A stretch of 64,000 bases of DNA from Zopfochytrium polystomum (Eukaryota > Chytridiomycota > Chytridiomycetes > Chytridiales > Chytridiaceae), in NCBI GenBank assembly GCA_025765615.1, contig JAIVFJ010000067.1, forward strand, positions 124,001 to 188,000. Reading direction: 5' to 3'. This document shows, one piece after another, positions 55,891 through 64,000 of the stretch. A model generated the notes under the pieces. The model did not search any database, was not told the DNA's origin, and was given only the letters and a program-made list of their open reading frames with translations. The stretch's first letter is position 1; every line of letters begins with the position of its first letter. The position numbers and the translations under genes were made by a program.

Positions 55891-56349
55891 TTATGCAGTC
55901 TTCCCTAAGAAAATGTTTGGACAACGTTCTCGTAAGCCTCTTCGTGTCCTACCAACTTTGTTTAGCAATGCAATTAGTACCCCGTCTGTATCGCCCGACC
56001 TGATCCACAGTATCTGACCATCAATCAGGCCTTCGATGGCCTCGTCGTTTCGTAATCTTTTGTTCTTCGTTTTGGCTTGGCACAGACGTGCTTTCTGCTG
56101 AGCGGCGTTCCGAAATAGTTTATTCGTTTGTGTTTTCTTGTCGCTCAATCCCTCCGCGTCCAAGTGCAATCGTGTTACCGCCTCCCAAGGGAGACTTCCA
56201 AAACAGGCCTTGGAATTCACCTCAACCTTTCGAGTCCTCAAACAAACGCATAGTAAAAAGCGGAAACGAAGAGTTTGTTGGAGAAATAAAAAGAAAACCG
56301 TAAAAATTGAGAAAAGAAATTTGACAAGGCACGCCCACCCTGCAGCCAC
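55891..56349 (-). CDS. Unrecognised minus reading frame, tail to tail with hydrolase
   Basis: A frame of up to 152 codons stopping 7 bp beyond the hydrolase stop. The C-terminal half (KTKNKRLRNDEAIEGLIDGQ, WIRSGDTDGVLIALLNKVG) looks protein-like; the N-terminal Phe/Leu-rich part may be intronic. No family recognised. The close convergent spacing matches the other gene pairs here. Upstream exons, if any, are lost in repeats. Confidence 0.35.
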   Translation of the reverse strand: MAAGWACLVKFLFSIFTVFFLFLQQTLRFRFLLCVCLRTRKVEVNSKACFGSLPWEAVTRLHLDAEGLSDKKTQTNKLFRNAAQQKARLCQAKTKNKRLRNDEAIEGLIDGQILWIRSGDTDGVLIALLNKVGRTRRGLRERCPNIFLGKTA

Positions 56350-57049
56350 ACGATAGCATCATCATCAGCCTCATTCATTAATATTGCTGTCAGCCACATC
56401 ATCCACAACCCACAGAGCACGAGACATGGAGAAGCCATAATCTCTCTCACTACTCGCTGCCACCTCCAGTGACACAACACTGCAGAAACTGTGCCCACGG
56501 ATCTTACCCATTTGTATTGAGGAATAACAAAAATAGAGATTTCCTCCTCTCTGGTTGCTAATTCGCCATGCTCAGGTTTCATTGTTCACCTGTTTAGTCA
56601 GTTGTCTCACTACACAGGAAGAACAGCTCTGCTCATAGACCCACCATCCTACCTGTTCACTCTGCCCAAAGTTTTGCTTTTCTGCAAAACTGTCCCCCTC
56701 TCAGCTGCGCAGCGAGAGGCTGTCAATATCTGCAGCAGTGTCCGTTAGCAGTCTTGTTGCACTGGCTGGGACTGTTTGTCCTATCACAGATCTGTCCTGT
56801 TGTCCCTGAGTGTTGGTTCTATCCCCACACTCACAAATAAGCAGGACTATCAGCCACTCAACTGCTTATTCAGTATGTGCCTACTTCTCCTTTTGATTTT
56901 TTTCTCTCTGCACTTTTACCTTCTGAAGGAGCAGGTTGCTGTTAGGTCCGTCACACTTGCTGCTGAACAGCTGTAGGTGGGAGCAACCACGCCTTATGAT
57001 TCAAGACCGTACACTTTCTTGTTGCCTTCAACAGCTGGCGTCATGACTT
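56350..57049. other. Intergenic DNA
   Basis: No gene or recognisable repeat; reading frames are short and lack motifs. Confidence 0.4.
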
Positions 57050-57541
57050 GAACCCTGGGCTTTTGAGTGACAGATACCAAAACATCCCATGCTTTCCCAG
57101 CTAGGCTCTTGTGAGGGGCAGATTTGGACATCAGAACTCAAGAAGTTAACTCTTTGAAGGTCATACCACAAATTCTCTTCAGTGAGAATTGTCCAGGTGT
57201 ATTTGTCTAGGCCCATCCAAATGCCTTCGGCGTTGCGCTCGAGGTGGATGTGAATCACTTGGCTGACAGTAGTTTCGTTGAGAGACATGCTGTACTCAGT
57301 GCAAAGCATTCTCAATTTTTGTGACGAGAGCTGGGGTGTTGGCCATGACATTAATGTCGTCGACAAAGACAAAGATGATTTCAAACGTTTGCTGCTGAGG
57401 GTCTACTCGAAAGAGGAGGCAGGGCTCGGCAAGAGATTGATTGAAGCCAAGTTTCTCAACAAAGAACTTGCGAAGCGTCAGGAACCAGTTGTGTCCAGAT
57501 TGATGGAGTCCATAGCGGCTCTTGAGGAGTTTGCAGAATAG
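57050..57541 (-). pseudogene. Copia RT fragment, third family
   Basis: On the minus strand: LLKSRYGLHQSGHNWFLTLR, KLGFNQSLAEPCLLF, and IIFVFVDDINVMANTPALV (FVDD box), a stop, then in another frame SQVIHIHLERNAEGIWMG and DKYTWTIL, the segment after the catalytic box. Sequence differs clearly from families 1 and 2, so it is a separate Copia lineage. Cut on both sides. Confidence 0.8.
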
Positions 57542-57583
57542 TTTCTTTCAATCTGGAGTGAATCACTTCTGGCCTTTTGGTGG

Positions 57584-57711
57584 TGTTAGTTTTGGGTCAT
57601 TTGGAGTAAGCAGTGTGCAGGAGCTTTGACCTGATGCTGCTCTGCAAGGATGACTTGCAGCATTTTGCAAGTGATAGTCCTTGTAACAGTTTTGTATAAA
57701 GACAAACACAG
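57584..57711 (+). repeat. Partial family 2 LTR
   Basis: TGTTAGTTTTGGGTC start and the LTR core through AAAGACAAACACA, then broken by the family 4 repeat that begins at 57712. Confidence 0.7.
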
Positions 57712-58990
57712 GTGTGAGACTGTACTTCCTTGGACCCTGGGATCTGGGCCCTAGAGTGAGGGAAAGCAAATAATAGGCTAAAACTAACTTTATTGGGCTG
57801 TTGTCTAGAGGGTGTTTCAACCCTTCTACTTGCCTAGTCCACGAAGTATCCCTACTGATCTGTCTAGGGGTCTCAAACACAAAGAATGAACATTCAGAGG
57901 GACAATCCTCTGAAGGATCGGTGCTGGAGCACCGATTACTTGCGTGGCTGCAGGCTGATGTGAGGGAAACGGAAGGGCACTCCTGAGGGTGCAACACAAC
58001 TGCAGAATAAAGAGAGAGAAGAGGGAAACAGGGGTTTTTATCTCAGGAACCTAATCTCAAATACAACAGGAACGGTTAATAGCGACCAGACGGACAGGGT
58101 GCGACCTAGCGCCCCTCGTCGTCGCCTGCGACAGGGGGGGGAGAGAGAAGGGAGTCGACTATGTAGGGGTCGGAAGGTCGCCAGCAGGGAACTTGCACGC
58201 AGAAACACTTGCGATCGTACATGCACCCCGCCGGGCTGTGTCAGCATGATCACTCGACCAACAGGCTTTATCGCATCGCACTTGTACTGACACATCTCAC
58301 TCTCACAGCAATAGGACTGAGGCAGGCACTTGTAGATCGAACTCTCAGGTGTCGGGGGCTGCACTGAGTGCAGCCACCAACACCCTCGCGGGGACAGAAA
58401 GGTTGGGGACAACAACACTGTCGTCGTCGCCACCGCCACCACCATCGTCGCAGCGGGTGAGCGCCTGTGATCCTCACACCAACGCAGAGCCAGCAGTGTC
58501 ACACAGTCGGTGGTGGAGCCAGCTGCATTCCCCACCTGCGGCCCATTAAGAGGAGCCCCCAAAGGGATCGTGTTCTCACCTGGGTGTGTACCACCTCTCG
58601 CTACCCTCTTCGTTGCGAGCCAGATGGATTTGAAGGGACTCTGTATTGGTGCCAAAGGACAGAAATCAGATTGAAGAAAAAAGGAAAAAGAGAAATGGCC
58701 CAAAAACAGAGAGAGGCAAAATTGACAAGTCAACCCCCCTGACTTGGAGCATCCACTACAAATGCTCTAAGTACCCCCAACCCTATGCGTGTATGTACAA
58801 GTGCCGAAAATAAATAATAAATTTGGCAGGCTTGAGGTACAGCCTGTCAGGCACCCCATCCCTAGCCAGTTGGGCAGTCTCCGTTAGTCACCAAAAAAGA
58901 AAATATGTTGAGAAAACCCTGGCGCAACAGAAACTGTTAAGACGAAAGTAGTAAAAGCAGGCCCATTAATAAAGATGGGTTAGCTGCAAA
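57712..58990. repeat. Dispersed repeat, family 4, copy 2
   Basis: Begins TGTGAGACTGTACTTCC inside a family 2 LTR. Shares proximal, central and distal blocks with 51846-53280; the central part (58310-58740) has an unrelated insertion or replacement containing CACCGCCACC-type repeats. It supplies the empty site for the solo LTR at 52205. Confidence 0.68.
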
Positions 58991-59424
58991 GACTGAGGAA
59001 GGCCGGACCAGGGTGGCAGACTGGCAATGTAAATCAACCAATGGCCCGCAAGATAAGTTAACAATATTTGTTTTTTGGCAATTCTGGCAAAAAACTTCTT
59101 CTGCCATTGCCTTGCCTAATCTTGTTACAAACTCTGCAAAATGGGAGCAATGAAAACCATCCTCAATATGCAGCTGGAACATCAACATGACAGAATCTTC
59201 TTACACCAGAAAGTCTATAGCAAGGAGTTACGTCAGTGCCATGCAAACATTATCAACAACCGCACTGCAGTAACTGCCCTTCCCAGTAGTCTCAATCTTC
59301 AGCCACGTAGGATAGACAAAGCAACTGCAGATCAGAGACTGCACCAGGCAATCCATGACAGCATCAAGTACCTTGCAACACACACGCGACCAGACCTTGC
59401 CCCAGCAGTTCATATCTTGGTGCC
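58986..59424 (+). pseudogene. Inverted partial copy of element D RT/RNase H
   Basis: Two pieces of element D in reverse: 58986-59036 matches the complement of 61965-62012, and 59045-59424 matches the complement of 60462-60858 (MGAMKTILNMQLEHQHDRIF, LPSSLNLQPRRIDKATADQR). It ends exactly where the element D LTR begins. The YVDD box region is already altered in both copies. Confidence 0.75.
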
Positions 59425-59653
59425 TGAAAGAATTTGCTATGTTGGCTGATTGATGGGTTGAGCTGCTGTGGTGTACACTACTGAAGGTGGTGGTGGTGGG
59501 AGGTTGATCTTGGCTTCTGTCAGTCTTGTGTTTGTCTTTATACAAAACTGTTACAAGGATCATCACTTGCAAAATGCTGCAAGTCATCCTTGCAGAGCAG
59601 TATCAGGTCAAAGCTCCTGCACACTGCTTACACCAAAAGACCCAAAACTAACA
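59425..59653 (-). repeat. Family 2 3' LTR of element D
   Basis: 229 bp; TGTTAGTTTTGGGTCTTTTG at the right end (minus strand) immediately after the polypurine tract, AATTCTTTCA at the left end. This copy defines both LTR ends of the family. Confidence 0.8.
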
Positions 59654-60972
59654 CTCCCCCCTAAGCTGTGGGCAGGAGCAAAGGCCGGCACGGAGGAAAA
59701 CCTTAAGCCATAGTCAACTTAAGGAAACCGTACACCAGAGAAAGAAGAATCACAAACAGGTATGACAGGCTATCGGATGGCAGAACAGAAAGGACAGACC
59801 ACACTAACAAAAATGGATGGGGGCACATATTGAACTTCAGAGGTAAAAGAAAATGAGTCAAAGTAATGAAAAAGAACAAAGAAGAAAACAGCTTCACAGA
59901 TAAGAAAAAATGAATCAGAGGAAACAGACCAGTGCGACTCAGATGGTATTCACTGAGAGCAGCTGAGAGAGATTTTGTCATATAGTATGCAGGCTGTTCT
60001 CCTCCAGCAATCCATTCAAGCCGTACTACCTTTTGTTCCACAATTCTTGAATATAATGATACTTTACCATGATATGTTTTGACCGATTGGTGTAAAGATC
60101 ATTTGAACTGAGGTTGATCACACAGCTGTTGTCAGTGTAGATGACAAGAGGAGTGGGAGACAGAAGTTGAAGTGCTGAGTAGAGTTGGGACAGTGCCTTA
60201 AGTTCTCGTCCCAGTTCAGACACAGCTACATATTCAGCTTCCTGCGGTGACAGTATGACAGTACTGCTCTGAAGAGATGTCCAACTAATAGCTGTTCCTC
60301 CAAATAGAACATAGTAGCCAGGCTGTGATTTCCCATCTGAGTGGACACCATGGGCAGCGTCGGAGTAACCGGCTATATCTGTGCAGTTGCGAGAATAGAA
60401 TAAACCATACTCACTAGTACTGTTGAGATATTCGAGAACCAGAATAAGGATCTTCATGTGTTGCTCACTAGGGTCCTTGCTGAAGGCACCAAGATATGAA
60501 ACTGCTGGGGCAAGGTCTGGTCGCCTGTGTGTTGCAAGGTAGTTGATGCCGTCATGTATTGCCTGGTACAGTCTCTGATCTGCAGTTGCTTTGTCGATCC
60601 TGCGTGGCTGAAGGTTGAGAGACGACTGGGAAGGCCAGTTACTGCAGTGTGGTTGTTGATAGTGTTTGCATGGCACTGAATTAACTCCTTGCTACAGACT
60701 TTCTTGTGTAAGAAGATTCTGTCATGTTGATGTTCCAGCTGCATATTGAGGATGGTTTTCATTGCTCCCATTTCGCAGAGTATGTAAAAAGATTAGGCAA
60801 GGCAATGGCAGAAGAAGTTTTTGCCAGAATCACCAAAAACAAATATTGTTAACTTAGCTTGCGTTGTGGATGATGAGTTAATCTGACAAAGGAGGATGCA
60901 GAAATCCCAGAAGTTTGCACTTTCCTGTCAACTGTTTGATTTTGGTGGCTGTTCAACTCCAGCAGTCAGTGC

Positions 60973-61194
60973 TGTCAGGAACAGGGCAGGACAGGACAAG
61001 GCAGAGAAGGAACTTTTGAGAGTCTTCCTTGTCAAGACTCAAAGGAAGTTCCAGAAAGAGCAATTAGTAATACAGTGATACCAATGATAACACGACAAGT
61101 CAGGAAAGCAAAGAAGGTTCCAGAAGGTTCCACAAGGTTCCATGAAGGAATGTTCTAGAAGGTTCCGGAGGTTTCCAGAGGGTGAATCATAACA
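60973..61194. mobile_element. Solo LTR, family 3, second copy
   Basis: TGTCAGGAACAGGG...GAATCATAACA, 222 bp, flanked by the 5-bp direct repeat AGTGC (60968-60972 and 61195-61199). Lacks ~80 nt present in the 52205 copy. Confidence 0.88.
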
Positions 61195-62185
61195 AGTGCG
61201 GCGGTAATGAACTGCTCGATGCAGATTTGGCATATAAAATATGCTGTTGAGGTATGTGTTGCTGATATCCACTGTGCCAGTGTCCCAGTTGATTCAGGCA
61301 GCCATTTCAGTGAGTTAACAAAGACTATTGATTAGGACAAGAGGTGGGTGAGTATTCTGAATATAAATGCAATGACACTAAGTGGGGCCCTTAGCCATGA
61401 GCTGTGCATAGAAGCACTCAATGCTGCTGTCTTCACAAAGTTTGACCTTGTAGGCCCATTTGTTCCAGGTTTTGTTGACATTCGTGGGCTGTTCAATAAC
61501 TTCAAAAGCTGTCTGCACATATACATGGGTCTGGGCAAGGTGTGCTTGTCAAACACAGTTGGCTTTAAAGTGCTATGTTTGTTTTGTGGTTGTAGAGAAA
61601 TAGAATCTACTTGTGATATTTTTAACTTTAAGAAACTTTAGGGAAAATTAGTTCAGATTTTCTAAGATACCCTGCACACAAAAGATAGCACGAGAGAAAA
61701 CTCTGCACAGGTGAGCCTTCCGCACGATGATGGTCTGGGCTCCCCCCAGTACCCTATGAGGCAAGGTGACCACTCCCCCATACACAGCTTGCCCTCAACG
61801 CTTTCCCCCGCGTCTCGCCTGGGCACATCAGGAGAATAACTGTCTCCTGGTTGGTACTCCTTGCGGAATGGGCTCCCTGCTCAGGACTCCACCTCCTCTG
61901 ACACAGGTCTGGGCCACACTAGCCTACAAGCTGGGACTTCGGTGTTCGTGGGCCTTCGGTTGATTTACATTGCCAGTCTGCCACCCCAGTCCGGCCTTCC
62001 TCAGTCATGCCTATAGTGCTTCCAGTAAGGCCCACTGGAGGTGACGTTAATTGCAGTAGCATGGAATCCAACCCATCGTGCCGTCACCTCCAACACCAGA
62101 GCTGTACACCATTATCCGATTCACTTTCGCTGTGGATTACCATGTGGTTGATACTTTTTACCAATTCCAGTTTAACTTCTTCCAA

Positions 62186-64000
62186 TTCTGATTGCCGAAG
62201 TTGAATGTTGACTGAATGGAGGAAGCAGTTGTTTTCTGCAGTGACTCTGGTGTGGGGAATGGTTGATACTTTGTCTGACTTTGTTGAGACTGCAGAAAAC
62301 TGAAAGCAATTCCAATTCAACTTGTTCAACTGGCAAAATTCAAGTTCAAAGATGGTTCAAGGTGACTGGTGACTGAATGGAGCAAAGTGGTGATGTTGGT
62401 GTTGTTTCTGAAGCTGATCTGCAGGAATGAATAGTTGAAGGTTTCCTGAATTTTGCTGAGATTGCTGAAGTTTGAATAGTTTGATGATATGGTAATTGTA
62501 ACTGTGTGTGAGGTGGTTGATTTTTGTTTTTGTTGGTCAAGAGTGGAAAATAAAGATAGAGACAAAGTTAGTGGTAGAAAGCATTTGTGAGAGTTAGTAT
62601 ATCCAGATGTTTCCACAGAGTTTGATTGCTTGATGATGATTTGCCTTTAGTCCAAGTGATGTTGTGGAATTTATGCTGGTAGAAGAGTGTTAGTGCAAGC
62701 AAAGTACAAAGACTTAGCCTGATGTCTTCTACTCTGCCTCGTTAAAGAATCAGCAGAATGTTTTTGTCAAGTCTAACATCTAAGCCAAAACCACAAAGTT
62801 TCTGGTCGGATTACAAAAGTTGAGGGCAATCTCTGAAGCTTCCAGATCCTGGTTATGCTGCATGAATGCATGCTGGATGAATGCATGAGGCATTCAAAGA
62901 ACATAGCTGTTCTGGAGTGACTCTATTAAGAGCAGTTTGAAATCTAGAGTCAGTTAGATTTGGTTCAGCAAAGGAAGAATCTTAGATGAGAATGGAACTT
63001 CAGCAATCTTGCAAGGTTGAGCTTGTTTATAGTTTGCTCTGAAAAAGCGTTAGTGTTGAGTGTCCAATAAAGATAAACGTTGATACTCCTCGGAATGAGG
63101 CAAAAGTTATTTCAAGGAACATTGTGTTTTGTCACAGAAGTTGGTTAGGATAATTCATCAGAGTGATGCAATTGAGGTGAGGACTCAGGTATGGCTGTCG
63201 AATTTCCTGTGATGTGGGACCTGGAGTAGTGTGTTAGTATGTCTGTGTATAAAAGCTGAAGCAGTCAATATGTGTGAGTTGAGGTCCCTAGCCAGGGTCA
63301 AGTAAGCCCAGCAATAATAGTGTATTCCATAGTTCGAATCCTGAGTCCAGATTCATTTGGCTAAAATAGATAGAGTGTTTTCCAAGGCAGCAGCCTGGCA
63401 CCAAGAAGACCATGCCAAGTTGGTGCCAATCCATGCTGAGACCACTTTGCAACTCTGCGCTGATGATCATCGTTCACTTATTCCAAGCATTCTCCATCTA
63501 ATTGGCAATACAGTGCCAGTGATCATCTTTCACTTATCCCTAGAATCCTCCCCCCTAAGTGGAAGATGATGTTTGATGTTGTACTGGGTGCTGGCTTGTG
63601 CTGATGACAAATACTCTGAGTATTAAGTGGAACGGAAACCCAGTGTCAACAGTTTTCCTCCTCCTCTGCTCAAGCAGATAATATATGAGAGGTTTTGACC
63701 CTGTGCCAGTCACGCTTGCCTAGCAACCACTCAGAATAGACTGTTTACAAAATGGTTAGAGGGTTAAACTACTCAACCAGTCCTTGTTCTATCAATGAAT
63801 GGACTGCAAATTGTCTTTGGCTGAAGTGCTGAAGTTATGTGAGAAAAGATAAAGAGAGGCTTAGCTTGATGTAACAGAGTCCAAAGTTGTGAGGAAATTG
63901 CACAAGGTTGCCATGGTCGTGAGAGTTGGCACTTGCACAACTATTGGTCATCCCAATCACTAATATGTTTGATGGTGAGAGTTTCAGTGTGGTTGAAAAC
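62186..64000. other. Unassigned repeat-rich DNA at right edge
   Basis: No gene supported. 63610-63745 matches 52793-52925 (AGTATTAAGTGGAAC, CAGTTTTCCTCCTCCTCTGC, CACGCTTGCCTAGC), a detached piece of family 4. The remainder is AT-moderate with no motif-bearing frame. Confidence 0.4.

Larger units (their letters stand above)
59425..62185 (-). mobile_element. Copia element, family 2, 3' part (element D)
   Basis: Minus strand. 3' LTR 59425-59653, polypurine tract (CTTAGGGGGGAG) just inside it, 3' region with tail LEWIAGGEQPAYYMTKSLSA, RNase H (60026-60676, LSPQEAEYVAVSELGRE, YTDNSCVINLSS), RT debris to about 60880, RT N-terminal debris (VDISNTYLNSIF, about 61260; 61350-61500 corresponds to NVVQNKWVYKVKL) and the integrase-RT linker to about 62185, including the extra segment seen in element B. 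Gag, protease and integrase are absent. Interrupted by a solo LTR. Confidence 0.8.

Overview
This window is nuclear DNA of a eukaryote: genes are split by many short GT-AG introns (most of those I could place are 42-65 nt, several exactly 47 nt), and the products are eukaryote-only proteins (TFIID subunit TAF10, cyclophilin, CSA/ERCC8, an EDEM-type GH47 protein, a RAV1/DMXL WD protein, proteasome chaperone PAC3). An NME5-type NDK plus DPY-30 protein, a family tied to axonemes, suggests a flagellated lineage. Compact genes, tiny introns and Copia-rich intergenic DNA would fit an early-diverging zoosporic (chytrid-like) fungus, but that assignment is inference and other flagellated protists are not excluded. 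Layout: 1-22 kb is a dense gene block: RAV1/DMXL homologue (-, cut by the left edge), a disordered hypothetical protein (-), a PET100-like small protein (-), TAF10 (-), cyclophilin (+, 73 bp from TAF10, head to head), CSA/ERCC8 (+), EDEM3-like protein with PA domain (-, tail to tail with CSA), and an HSL-type alpha/beta hydrolase with polyQ/polyA N-terminus (+). 22-24 kb holds no convincing gene but contains a tRNA-headed SINE candidate and repeat fragments. 24.1-46.1 kb is a nest of Ty1/Copia LTR retrotransposons of two families: family 1 (element A, 25276-32800, minus, with two ~1.15 kb LTRs) and family 2 (element B minus, element C plus, ~240 bp LTRs). The nest is bounded by a near-identical ~1.95 kb inverted repeat (24465-26414 versus 44118-46069). 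46-48.5 kb is AT-rich and mostly unexplained, with a foldback element and a tRNA-like sequence. 48.6-51 kb is a second dense gene block: an unknown 3' end (+), a CCDC43-like protein (-), PAC3/PSMG3 (+) and NME5 (-), with neighbouring stop codons about 10 bp apart. 51-53.8 kb is repeats with a solo LTR. 53.9-55.9 kb is a second alpha/beta hydrolase, with four-helix-like membrane N-terminus, followed tail to tail by an unrecognised minus reading frame. 56-64 kb is again transposon debris: a third Copia RT fragment, family 2 element D with inverted internal duplications, a second solo LTR, and unassigned DNA. The host genes are unrelated housekeeping functions (V-ATPase assembly, TFIID, transcription-coupled repair, ER quality control, proteasome assembly, axoneme) and do not form a pathway. 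The most unusual material is the family 2 Copia lineage, which has a DNG protease motif, a -1 gag/pol overlap at a U-tract and a shared reading-frame break near the RNase H end, and the large inverted repeat around the nest.
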